Assembly (NCBI GenBank): GCA_032158265.1
Contig: JAVTIF010000009.1
Coordinates: 620,001-684,000, forward strand
Source: Bacidia rubella
Lineage: Eukaryota; Ascomycota; Lecanoromycetes; Lecanorales; Ramalinaceae
DNA length: 64,000 bases
Reading direction: 5' to 3'
Shown here: positions 32,661-44,595 of the stretch, piece by piece
Layout: every line of letters starts with the position of its first letter
How positions within the stretch are numbered: the stretch's first letter is position 1
The notes under the pieces: model-generated
Told to the model about the DNA's origin: nothing
Databases searched by the model: none
The model's input: the letters and a program-made list of their open reading frames with translations, nothing else
Position numbers and translations under genes: made by a program

Positions 32661-35613
32661 ATGGGTCGTGTACACAGAGAACGTGCAGCCTCTGTTGCAA
32701 CTGGAGCCAGCCGTCACAGACAGGCAGAGCGGTCCAACACATCATACAAGGTCGTTTTTGAGGAAATTTCACAGAAGAAGAAGAAGCTGCGCACATATGT
32801 ATGCCTACTTGTTACTTGGTGACATGATCGTTTCCCCCTGATATCGCTGTAGCTTACGTACGACGTCCATCCTCCACGAGGATACACATTTATTCCTGCT
32901 GGAGATCCGCAGTTGACCAAAAGATGTAAGAGTTATTCGAGAGAGTATGGCATAACAGTGTATATCGTTTCAGTAAGTACCAGCTGCGTCCACCGCACCG
33001 ATTTGGGCGTATCTCATAAGCACAGACCGGATCCCGTACGACGATCGAACTGTCGAAGGAGGTACATCGCATTGGTTACCATTTCTCCACGTTCGTTGTA
33101 GACAAGGCCTGTCAAACACTGGGGGTGACTCTCACGGCTTCCGGGCGTGTGGCCCAATCTCATTTTGCTTATTTACTGGATGACGAACGGAAAGACCGTC
33201 AAAACAATGCAAGAAGAAAAAGATTAAGCCACGGACGTGATTCGATGAAGTTCGATTCATCCCTGACGCAACATGTGATTGATGCTCAGGCCAAAGACGC
33301 CATCAAGGATCTCTTCCCAAAGATGCCTGATCGTGACGTAGGAGAGATCATTTCTCGCGCGTTCGATAAGGTGTGAACTCAACGACTCTCATGATTATTA
33401 TTCACTGACGACTTCTAGACGAAGGGACTTGTGGGAACTGCTGAGGGCACATCACTCGTGCGTAGGGCAAATCTGGCTGTCGTAGCCCATATTCGGCATG
33501 TCTACACAAACTACGATGAACTTCTCCATTCTGGCATCGAATGGGCTGATGCCCGCCGAGGTGTCGAGCGATTTACTTTGGATAAGCTGGTGTCATGGCG
33601 AGGCAATGACGACGACGATGATGATGATGATGATGCGGATATGCAAGCCATGCTCCGGGAAGTTGTGGTCATTTCAGACGATGAAGAACCAGGATCAACG
33701 TCCAGGGGTAAATCAGCTTACCTCAGAAACGGCTTTGATACAGAGACCATGACATCAGGAGCTGAAGCTATCGACTTAACGGAAGTGGACGACGAGGGCG
33801 AGTCAGAAGAAGAAGAAAACTCCGTGATTTACACCACCACTGTAGGAACCCAGTATAACCACCAGGCTACGTATGACCCCGCTCGGGAAGCTCGACAAGG
33901 ACACGAAAGGCATGCCCGATGGGAAGAAGCCGTCAATCGCCAAAAGCAGGACCCAAATCAAGTTCGTTCAACAGCCGCTACCAGCTCGCTTCAAAGGATT
34001 GAGCATAAGCCTACCTATCATCCAGGGCAGGAACCCGCCTTCAGGCCTATCCCTGGTCTTGACAGCTACAATCGCTCTGTTGCGGGCGACGGGCCGTCTT
34101 CCTCAACAAAGGGGAATACGAACCTTGTCGCCCCAGAGACGTTCCTTGTGAGTGACAATCCCCGATAGTGCTCTGTTGATGTCCACTAGATTTTGTAGTC
34201 TCTTAATGTGCAAATTGCTGAAAAGGCTAGGGCAATCCAAATCGTTCTTCCAGCCTACCTGCAAACAAGGTCTGTACAATTGGCTTTTGACAAGGCCATT
34301 CTACACAAATGAAGATGCCGTTTGCTAATGTCACCTAGGGCAAACAAAGCCACTTCGCAAGACTAGGTCAGCATGACACAAGAGTTGATACTCCATATGC
34401 CGCTCCTCACCACCAAGTCATACGTTCTTCGCAGGTGCAGCCCTCGACACGGTCAATCCCATCCCAAGGTAATGTACTGCCATCGATAGAGACCGACCAA
34501 ATGGGCCCTCCCGTGCGCATCAGTGACGAATTCGCGCATAATGCTCGTTTTGAACCTCTCGAAAACGAGAGGCGACAGTTCAATGACCCTGAATTTGCCT
34601 CTAGCAACAGCGCGTGGCCAAATTCCAGGCCATTAGCTGCTCAGAAGACCACCCTCGTACCACTTGACGACTCGTATAGCGTGGAAGCAAGCAAATTGCA
34701 GCCTTTTAGGCGCGAGCATGAAGCTTTGAGGCAGCAGATCGTTTCAGAAACGTCACATCGAAACGATCGTCTTCATGATCGTCCAAGACAAATCCTGCTC
34801 CCCCAAAGCGAGGCCAGCCAGCCAGTATCTCGTGTTGATCAGAGCGGCTGGGCCTCACCGGGCCAGAGTGGTGGCGTGGAGAATGCAAAGCGTGAACTGC
34901 ACTACGAGGCAGATCCTCCGCTTCATGCTTTGCAACTCTCTGCATCTTCTCATGTGCACATCCCAAAACTTGTCCGTTTGCCCATTGTTTCTGAACCCCG
35001 CAAACAAGTTATGCGCGTCCGGAGGGCTGAGAATGATATTGAGAATTCTCATCCGTATGATGGAAAGGGCATGCCAAGCCAATATAAGCCGACACTCATG
35101 TCATCGAATGCTGCTCCTTACCAAGGGTCATCCGCCAGTATCCCAGATCACTATACGATGCATCAGACCAGTCCTCGCAGATTACAAGACACCGCGAATC
35201 CAATGGCTTCGCAGCCAATGAGACAGACTCCCAGACTCGTTCGTCTAGGCGAACGAGAAGAGAGCAAACCGGATTTATCAGTGCAATTACAGTCGCCGTT
35301 GTCCTGCAGGATGGTTGAAAAGGAGGCCCGGCCAAGACAAATTAAACTCCCCATGAGGAGTTCATTCGAGAATGGACAAATTCAGCATACTTATGTAGAT
35401 GAAGGGTGCAACTTCAAAGCATCTCTCTCTAATGACTTTCGCTAATACTTTTTGTATAGCAACTGGAGACAACCCTGGCAGCGCGATATGCAACCGTCTA
35501 CAGCAATGTTCAACGACCAACAGTATTACTACCATGATTCGCCTCAGCAGCAACAGCAACAACATCCGCGAAGGCCTCCAGGAAGTGCCAACGACGTTAT
35601 CATGCTCGATTGA
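32661..35613 (+). CDS. DUF2293-domain protein
   Basis: Seven exons (32661-32798, 32853-32972, 33026-33370, 33419-34147, 34199-34273, 34339-35405, 35460-35613) give 875 residues. N-terminus: basic, then KKKKLRTYLTYDVHPPRGYTF, then a conserved segment ending RIGYHFSTFVVDKACQTLG. The DUF2293 core at about 160-250 reads IKDLFPKMPDRDVGEIISRAF, then LVRRANLAVVAHIRHVYTNY and GVERFTLDKLVSWRG. Next is a run of nine Asp and an acidic region (VVISDDEE, EAIDLTEVDDEGESEEEE); IDLTEV fits a SUMO-interacting pattern of the V/I-x-V/L type flanked by acids. The remaining 500 residues are disordered, ending in a Gln run. Function of the family is unknown; a nuclear location is suggested by the basic and acidic stretches. 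The 3' two junctions were set by frame and are less certain than the first four exons. Confidence 0.8.
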
Positions 35614-36089
35614 AATCCTGTCTAGCGAATATCACGACACTCCGTTCAGTACACCAATGTGGCCCTCGCAGTGTTATATCATGTACCAGTGACGGGAATG
35701 ACACAAAGGGAGATGTTCAGAGCAGTATATTTCCTATATGTACATAGACCTTTTCGAAGCACAGGCGCTTAGGGTTGGGGAACGACTTTAGACTGTACAA
35801 TAGACGCTCAGTGAGCTCGGCAGGAGAAGTCAGTCAGTCAATGCTGTTGATTCTGGACATGTATTGTACGTGTACACTACCCGCACAATAGGGTGGACGT
35901 TGGTAATAGAGTTGTTGATCATGAACGACTCAACGTACAAATCTGAAAGTCATGCTGAATCTTCACACCACTTGCATGCTGTTTCGAGCCCTTGCCGGCA
36001 CAAACGAAAACGGCGAACCCATTCGGTTTATGAACATCCTAACACGGTCTCATTAACAGAAGCCGTGCCTAAATATCTCTAGGATTGGC
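35614..36089. other. Convergent 3' intergenic region
   Basis: 475 bases between converging stops. Nothing recognisable. Confidence 0.5.
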
Positions 36090-39000
36090 TCATGGTTTCC
36101 AACCCCACTTTGAGCGATCATACCCCTCAAGTTCCGGACCACCCCACATCTCACCATATGCATTTGTCCTTAGGCCTGCGAAGTACCCATCCTGAGCCCG
36201 AGTGATGACATCCATCCAAGAGTCCCGCTCAGGGAATGTGTCCCACTTTCTCTAATATTAGCACTCTCCAAACCCCCACAACCCATTCAGGCACTCACCT
36301 GATTATGTATATGATAAGCAAAAGCGCCCCGAAAGAAATCCTCTAGCGTCCTATTCGTCCTCAACGCTCCCCCCGCACTCGCATTTCCCATCACCTTCAC
36401 CTCCACCTCAGACCCACGATAATTGCTCCACTCCCTCTCAGCGTCCTCCACCTTGCCCAGCATAATCGACTTGAAATTCTTATGGCAAGGCACAGTACAA
36501 ACGCTCGTGCCCTGCCGTCTCAGATTCGTCACCAGCGGGTCGAAAATGGCATTGTGCAGCATAGCCAACTCGCCATTCCGGCCGTCTTTCCACAGCATCC
36601 GACCTAGGACGCGGGGGTGGTAGTTCATCCCCATACGTAAGCCGCCGCGGAGGAGATACGATGATAGAGAGGAGTTGGCGGGGAGGGAAAGGACGGCGGT
36701 GTTGTAGTCGCCTGGGTTTTCGGCTCGCTCGACCCATTGTTCGGCCCATGCTGTTTGACCGGTGAGGTTTGGATCGTTGAACGGGAAAAGGGAGGTAGGG
36801 GCTGGGAGAAGGAGGGAACGGAGATCTCGAAGGAGTAGGACGTCCATGTCGAGGTAGACGCCGCCGTGGAGGTGGAGCACGACGAAGCGGACGAAGTCGG
36901 AGACTTGGGTTGGGGTGGAGACGAGTTTGTAGGATGGTGAGGGCGTGAGCCATAGTTGACCGGAACGGTCGCGGGCGATGCCGTTCGCGGGACTGTCATC
37001 CTTATCAATGTTTGAGTTGATTCGATCTGTGTCGTCAGTGTCTGGTAATGGGATGCGAGATGGGATCATCCATGGTTTTAGCTCAATGTAGCCGTTGTGG
37101 AGCAGTGAATTGAATCTTTGGAAGAGAGCGTCATGATAAAGCATTCTGTCTATAGCACCAGATACGGTGTCGGTGTCGATCCAGATCCAGAGACAGGAGC
37201 AGGCGAGGTTTTGCGTGTAGAGGTAGCCTTTGATGAAGAGCTCGAAGCGCCATGTAGCCTGTCCGGTCCAGTAGGTGTGGTACTTATAGATTTGGCCAAG
37301 GCAAGTACGCATGGCTGATACTGTTGGCTGCAGGACCTTGTCATGTGTTGCAGCAGTAGTGCTTCCCTTGATGGGTTTTTCCTCAAAAGATGCATGAGAT
37401 ATTGCGTTGCTAGGTGAATGTGTGGTGGAACTTGACACAGTCAAGTATTCATGTGCATGGCTGGACAAAAAGTCAAGGCAGTCTGCAATATCCTCGATAC
37501 CGAGTCCATCTAAAGAGTCCGTACAGGTGCTCATAAGTCGCTCCCAGTCGACGGCAGTATTGTGCGCTAGCCGAGGCCCCAGGTAGTTATCGTGAGCACG
37601 TATAACTTGGTTCGAAAGGTCTGACTGAACACCGCTTGATTCATGAGAGCTCGTTTTGACCGGGAGTAGAGAAGCAAAGGTACCTGTTGGCATGTATCCC
37701 TCGACCATCTTTGAACCCTGGTACACTAAGCCATAAGAAACCAGGCCAAGGAAGAACCTGACGACAAGGACATAGACATTTCGTTTGCCTTTAGAGGAGC
37801 TTTGACTGCCATCACGACTTCCCTTGCACATCAACATCGTCAAGAACAGGAGGCAGCACACCGTAGCGCTGATCCAATCTGGCGATGTGGAGGTCCGTCG
37901 GTGGATGAATACCATTGTCACGCTGCATGTGGTGATTTGGAGTGCTGTCAAGGTCAATGGCGACATAGTCGCGGCACAACCAACGTACACCACCAGGGTT
38001 CCAGTTTGCAAAGCTGTGCTCGCGATTAAGCGAAGTATGAAATGCGAGTCGCCTAGGACATACGAATTACGGGTCATGGACCCTATCTCATTCGATAGTC
38101 CGACAACAAGGACCAGCCAGCAGGTGCAACCCAGCAGTGCTTTAGAGAGAAGCAAGAATCTATGCCTTGTTCTTCTGGTGCAAGCAATAAATGAGTCCCA
38201 GAGATTTGGTTCTGCCTTCAGGCAGGCTCGATTAGCATCAGACATCTTGGATAGGTGCCTTGGCTGCGAGAATGTTCTGACAGCCAAAAAAGGTAGTACT
38301 GCATCCGACATTGAAATGATGGTAGCTAGACATGCTTCAGTTCTACCAATGGCGTGGGCCTTCGGAAGCACGAGACAAATAGCGACGAATGCTTCTGCTA
38401 ATGTGAGTGCTGAAGTCAACAAGAGCTCCTGGGGATAGCCGGCAAGAAATATCAAAGGCAAGGCGCCTACGGTAGACAAGGCGTACGTTGGGAAAGAGGC
38501 CCGGCTGCAATCAGCGAGTCAGTGACACGAGGCCGCTGTGATCCTGAGGACACAAACCTCAAAAGTATGTTGCCTGCGGAGAGTCGAAGAGCTACAGTCG
38601 CTGCAAACAACCAAGTTGTCGGAATTCTGTCCTTCTTCCTCCGACGTTGTGGAGGAAAAACAGAACCGTCTGTCAGACAGCGCTGTGACGAGAATGGGGA
38701 ACATGGTGGACTTTCTCCCGTTTGGGACTCTCTGGCTGATTTGATATCACGCCGCTCCCACTTCACGTCGTGTTGCAACAGTGTAGCATGCTGCCAAGCG
38801 CAAGAACCTTGTTCTTCACCTGCTTGGTCTTTCTCAGAGATCCAAACCTCAGGCGCTATTGTAGACACTTGATTTTGATTCGTAAGAAGACTTAACAGAA
38901 ATGCGACCAATAGACTTATACATAGCGTTGAAAGGCAACCAATCAATGCAGTAACCACAGGATAAGGAAATCTGGTAGAGTCAGTCTTTGCCCGTACAGC

Positions 39001-39104
39001 ATCAGCCTTTATAAAAACTTGCTTATATGCATCCGCTGTGGTAGGCGAAATTTGATTAGCATCTAACGCGAGTTAAGCGGCCTCTCAGACTTACTCAACA
39101 ACAT
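36090..39104 (-). CDS. Polytopic membrane protein with C-terminal DXD glycosyltransferase (GT32-like) domain
   Basis: Four exons (39095-39104, 38558-39035, 36299-38504, 36090-36251) sum to 951 residues. The start MLLTDAYKQVF uses a 10-base first exon with a GTAAGT donor. Residues about 28-440 contain roughly eight to ten hydrophobic segments (for example VVTALIGCLSTLCISLLVAFLL, FLLLSKALLGCTCWLVLVVGL, VYVLVVRFFLGLVSYGL), so this half is polytopic. The C-terminal half (about 570-951) is a sugar-binding DXD glycosyltransferase domain: WRFELFIKGYLYTQNLACSC, then VSDFVRFVVLHLHGGVYLD with the DMD metal-binding triad near 714, then FNDPNLTGQTAWAEQW and AYHIHNQ. The last exon adds the conserved end SWMDVITRAQDGYFAGLRTN. 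This domain usually transfers mannose or other hexoses in the Golgi. The hydrophobic half could be a transporter-like module; I cannot name it. Confidence 0.75.
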
Positions 39105-42100
39105 GGAACGATTATTATAGACTAGGCCGGTACCTGCAGCCAAATAACTTGTTGCTGTCAGAATTTTGAAAAGGGACTCCATCCCAACATTCAACTTGGA
39201 TTGAATCGTACGCCATTCAGAAATTCAACCAAAAGACATTGTCTATGTACCATTGTATCTTGGATTACAAAACAGACTATATCGCGACGCAAGCAGAGCT
39301 GAAGTCGACGCGCAAGACGGTCATTGCTTAGACAAAGAAATGGTCACATTCCTCAAAAATCAATGCTCGCAATTTTACTGGTCCGAGACAAACAAAGGAA
39401 AAACCAACACTGAAACGTGCAAAAGCAATTCAAGCACGATCTCGGTAGAAAATAATAACCGGAAAAGCCTACCTTTGCAAGTTGCAAAGCTTAGTTGTTT
39501 GAGTACGATACGCCTCGCCTAGGCTCAGTACAGTATCGTACGAGCCCATCAACGTGGTTGCAGTGTCATGCTAACCAAAGAGCTAAAAGGCCAGCAACAG
39601 CATCGTTGAGACCCCATAGAACATATCTCTAGACGTCGACCACCAGAATGAGCATGTCATCCAATGAAGGTGGGCATGGGATTTATCGCCGTCCAAGTGA
39701 ACCATGTGGCAGTGCAGCTCCAGCAATTTCAGCAACATCTCTTAGCACATGGCCACTACCTTCCTAGTAGGGACTGACCCTGAACAGCTCACTGCAACGT
39801 GCTGTCTGTCAAAAATTGCTTGTTTCTCCATGCCTTGGAACATGTGTGGAATTCATTCAGAGCACAGCATGCCAGTTTGAAGAGGTCTGAAGATTGTACC
39901 CTAGCAGGGTGAATGCCAATAGACGATTGCGAAATGAACAAATTTGGCTGATCGCCAAAGTGGAAGCAACCTCCATCGAACATTTGTAAGCAGCATGTTT
40001 TAAGGAAGGAGAAACTGGCCGCACACATGTTATATGGTTGACAAATGCTGAAGGGTGTAGAGTGGAATAGCATCCCTGTGAACCATTTGAGAGCATCTGA
40101 GTAGCCGATTATCCCTTCCACGGACGGACTCGAGCGTTTTGAAGGTTACAGAGACCCAAGTGCTCCGTCTGCGGGATTGGCTGGTGAGAGGAGCAGGCCT
40201 GATAGTTTCCGGAATTCTGAGGCCGTCTTTAATCTGGTCGAGTGCTGGAGCCAAGCTGTTTCTGCGCTCGACGCTTCACAGAATTTTGTCAAATGGAGAC
40301 ACAGCAAGCAGCAACCAAAGTCGCCGTTTGTGGCTTTGCCGGAACCTCAGCTGGGCATCCTACCAGCATGGCTTTTTGGGGTTGTGGATCACGATGCTGC
40401 GGCTTGTCTTGACCGTGCTCCGTAGCTAAGAAATAGCTCTCTGCTCTCCTCTCGAGCCTAGAACCCGGCGACAAGATCATCCATCTGCCGCTCGACTGCT
40501 GATTGGCACATGAGATACGATGAATTTAAACCGCTCAACAGCCATTGTAAAGGGCAAAGACAGACCTATTCCTTTGGCTTTGCATACTCGATTGACAGTG
40601 TGTGCTTAGTCTGCTGTGCTGGAACACGGAGGTCTAAACATCGTTGACTGTAGCGGAGTTGGTGGAGTAACGCTCAAGTCAAGGGGCTCCACTGTGCATA
40701 AATGAACGAAGAACGGACCATCGGATGAAGACTAACGAGCGCTTCTCTACCCGGTGGTTCCAACGATGCGCAAAAGAACTGTATGACCACGACAATGCTA
40801 AAATGCATCAGAGATGTCACTCCTTGCTGCTACGCTTTGGCCATTGCAGAGTCAATGAGTCTTACAGGCTCTTTGCCCAACGAAGTGGCAGGTGGCCCGA
40901 GATATGAGCTAGTAATGCTATCGAGATGTGGCTCTCTTTAGCTGCCAATCATATCGCTTTGCTCACCTGAACCCCAGAGTTGTGGATCCGGCGAAACCTC
41001 GTTTCGGGTAAGACTCGACAAAGACGGGTGCATGCATGGGCGTTGAGCGGCGAGAGGAAGGACCAGGGATTTAATTGTTTGCATGCTGGGGAAGTCGGTC
41101 GTAGCTTAGCAGTTTAGCGATGCACATATGTCGATCAGCCGGCGGGTTGTTTTGCAGACAAGAGAGCGACGAAGCGGCATCTGCTGCCTCGTGTGTCTTG
41201 CCCCTCCAATTGTAGTTGCGTACGGAATGAGACAGCGCATGCAAACCGATGCTTAGGGTGCAGCCTCGCCGGACAAAAGTCTCCCCAGGAGTTCCCCTTA
41301 GTCATCTAGACAGGAGCTTGAGCAAAAGCTGAATGTAGGCAAGGTTGTAACAAAGGTCTTCCTGACGCTCGTTGCAGTGGCCAATTGCTCCGAAAGACTA
41401 GCCAGCGGTTCAAGCGCTGATGTCTGTGCTCACTGGTCAGTGGTCGCCACTGGTCAGAAGGGGCTAAAGACGGACGGTCAATCGAAGATTTGTTACGTGC
41501 TGACAGCGGCAACCAAAAGGGGAACCCCAGACGAACTTTGGCTCGACAGGTAGGGGTCTGGGCTCTAATCACTGTAATCAGTCCGAGCCTTGTCTCAAAT
41601 TCCTCAAAGCGCAGCGAAAGAGAGGCGCCAAGTTGCAAGTTTGATGACGATGAGACTAGGTGAGACGTTACTACGTTAGACCTGCCGCCAGCACCCCACC
41701 GAAAACCTCCGCAATCAGGCACTACCCCAGTTGTGCTTTGACCTCGTGAGTCCTACAGCCTGCAGCGGAAGACGCACTCCTCAACAATATTGAACCAGCT
41801 TGTAGATTGGTGGGCTTTTGATGGCTTGGATGGCTGCTTGCAGCAGCAGCATTGAAGTGCTCGGAGTCCTCTGTTATCCCTGTGAAATTGCTCATGTCGG
41901 CTGATGAATGATATTCATCCTGGTTGCGACATCGATGACTATTCGCAAGCAACGCAGGGCGGAGCAAGGGTATCCACAGCGCCAATGTCGCCAACTTGCC
42001 AAACCACACGAGGGAAGGTGTTGCCGTTGTTCGGATATTATTTCGACGCCGTCTGGAAAAATCCTGGTCCATGCCCTGAAGGACTGCTGCTAATGCTATC

Positions 42101-42578
42101 TAAATGCTTTAGCGCTTCCACCATGACACGGCCGCAATGGTCATTCGCCAAAAGGGAGAAACCTTCCTTGAATGAGGGGTCCGAAAAAGACGTGCATGAT
42201 CTTCCTGCAGGAGCTAAAGTCTGTGCCTGGTGCTTTTTAGTCTGTAACCTGGAGTATACAGACTCACCATTCCTCGCCTCTTCAACCTCTGTATCAACAT
42301 GCTACCAATTCCAAGCTAAGCACATGACAGCTACTTGAGCTCAGAGAGTATCCATAACCACCTTCATGCTTTGACTTTAACCTTTATCGATTTGTTCTTG
42401 CTCCAATATTCACTTCTTCTGACTTAGCCTGACGCTCATTCTACCAAAACAGTCCTATCAGGCTCTTCTTTGCATACCTTTTTAAAAACATCTTTCGTCA
42501 AACCTTCACTCCACCTTCTTTCAAGGAAGACTAATATCTTCCCACCTAACACACGGAAGAGATCAAGCAAAATCAATC
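39105..42578. other. 3.5 kb gene-empty interval
   Basis: No recognised gene. An open stretch at about 40098-40425 on plus (110 codons, ending in a sequence containing WLFGVVDHDAAACLDRAP) has protein-like composition but no ATG at its start. Open stretches at 41306-42072 minus and 41904-42338 plus look random. The right end, from about 42340, is a pyrimidine-rich promoter/leader of the ECL1-type gene. Confidence 0.5.
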
Positions 42579-43019
42579 ATGGAGCTCACTTGGTCTCACG
42601 AATATTGCCTTGGGTGTGATGAGCAGATCACTGGAGGAGCTTACTGCTCTCAGTCTTGTCGTCTGGCGGATCTAGAGTCAGCATCTGCTCATTCGACACC
42701 ACAGAACTCCCCTTCAACATCCACATTCCCTAAGACAACATCAAGTTCGACGGCTGGCTTCTATCTTTCACCAGCAATTGACTTCGGGGCTTACAAGATG
42801 ACTCAAAGTACTCGACAACCATCTACTATTACATCTACCGCTACGAAAAGTACGATGGCTAAATCTGTCTCACCATCATCTTCTCAATCATCTCTCAACT
42901 CATCATCCAATAAGTCTCTCAGTACTGGACCGTTCTCAGACACTATCAACACGCAGTTGAGGGACTATACGAATTCTTTCGACACATCAAGGCACAGGGG
43001 CAGAGCTTGGTCATCATGA
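42579..43019 (+). CDS. ECL1-type life-span regulatory factor
   Basis: Single-exon gene, 146 residues. The N-terminus WSHEYCLGCDEQITGGAYCS and QSCRLADLE is the signature of the fungal ECL1/2/3 family, with four Cys (CLGCD and CSQSC) that bind zinc. The rest is Ser/Thr-rich and disordered. In fission yeast, Ecl1 family proteins extend chronological life span and are induced by starvation and metal limitation; a similar role here is inferred. The rich pyrimidine leader and long flanking non-coding regions on both sides fit a regulated gene. The match is restricted to the first 30 residues, as in other members. Confidence 0.87.
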   Translation: MELTWSHEYCLGCDEQITGGAYCSQSCRLADLESASAHSTPQNSPSTSTFPKTTSSSTAGFYLSPAIDFGAYKMTQSTRQPSTITSTATKSTMAKSVSPSSSQSSLNSSSNKSLSTGPFSDTINTQLRDYTNSFDTSRHRGRAWSS

Positions 43020-44595
43020 TTGTGCCTTTTGCAAGCACACAAAAAGTTTCACAAGCGGGGCGTACTTTGATGGGCATCTACGGTGGAGAACCTGTATATC
43101 TGGAAGAATATTGCATATCATGCCTGCTGTACCTCGGGGTGGACTAAGGACTGAGGATATTAGGATGGGGCGTTTTGGAGAGGTATACTCTCCAATCAAA
43201 AAGAAAGGTTTCCGGATAGGCATAAAGTTCTTTCAAGTGGATGCGGGATCTACATGTATTGAACAGAGAGCGCTGCGTGTGTACACATTAGCCATTTGTG
43301 CAAAATAAAAAATACAAAATACAAAATTCAACAAACAGCCACTGACGCAAACATTTGAGTTCTTCTGACGTTCTAGACAAGACAGCGCAAGGTACGGGAC
43401 GACTATCACAACAACAACACTATCCTCCTCCGCCTTATCATCCCAATCAATCTCCAGAACCAAGTTTCGCAATAAAGAATAACGTTTGACGGGCGATAGG
43501 GAAGATCCCAGGCAATCAATTTCCTTGCCAACTGCGACAGTACAACAAACCCTCCAATAGTAACCTAATACTCCGCAGCAATTGCGCAATACACGGCAGG
43601 CCCCCAAAGTCCAAACAAACGCACCACACAATTGTTGGCGATAGCGAGCGAAAGAAGGAAAGGATCCAGACCCTCCCTCTGCCCCTCTTCCGAAGCCAAA
43701 AGATTGTCCCACCAACCAAGACCTTCCCGGCGCCGACCCTACATAGGTGGGCGGGTTGTCTGAGACAAATTGACAAAGCCAACTCAGGGCTGGGGTACAA
43801 AAGCTACCTGACAGAAAATTGCGGCATAAATCCGCTGGGTTGATTGGCAACCAACCCCAAACCCCATACCCCACAGTTCCTGTTCCTTGTATGTCTTCCT
43901 TCAAAACTTGCCACACGTTATCTTGCACTTGGCACCGTGCGCGTATCTTGTGTCTCATGCCCATCCATCTCCCGCTCTGCTTACTGTGAACTGTCAGTGT
44001 TACAGCTGCTGCACAACGATAAGCAGCATGCTAGCCACATGTGCTCTCAAAAAGCTCTCATTATCCTTGAATCTGCACTCCCTAGCTGTAGCTCGACAGG
44101 GCACGTAAGCACACATCATTAGCACCCCTTGGCCAAATACCCTGGCATCCTGCAACGTGACGTTCCCCCGGACTTGCTAAGTCTGGATTGCCTCAAATTG
44201 CCATCATCCGCTCGGCTCGCTTGCGTACTCGGTGTCGCGAACGCCTAAAACCGCAAGGAGAAGCGAGGCGAAGCCGTTCGAGGCCTATCCTTTCGCGGTA
44301 GTCACGGCGGATTATCGCGGAAAAGGGCAAGTAGTACGTAAATTTTACGTGAACGAGCTGTAGGGCCCCAGTTTTTGGCGGTGGGGGCAAACATCAGACT
44401 TTTTTGCATAGTATGCACGACATATTGTCTCATATGTTTCTGTGGGGTCGAGAATGGGTAAAGAACCAAAGACAAGACAGTGGGTGGTGCGCCGATCAAA
44501 TCTTCTCATGCGTTGACTAGGTTCCCTATCGCTTATCCAAAGACAGGGACGCTGCGCTCGCTAAGTACCCAACGATAAAAGTGGAAAGGACAGTC
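43020..44595. other. Intergenic region, 1.6 kb
   Basis: Holds the ECL1 3' untranslated region. The long minus-strand ORF at 43233-43964 has skewed composition and is not accepted. Around 44190-44340 the sequence is rich in CG dinucleotides. No RNA gene seen. Confidence 0.5.

Noticed and set aside
41306..42338. ORFs of 116-144 codons on both strands
   Set aside because: They overlap one another, lack domains and have no consistent splice sites or codon bias.
43233..43964. 243-codon minus-strand ORF
   Set aside because: Unusual Trp/Cys/Val-rich composition, no domain, lies over the expected ECL1 3' region; likely chance.
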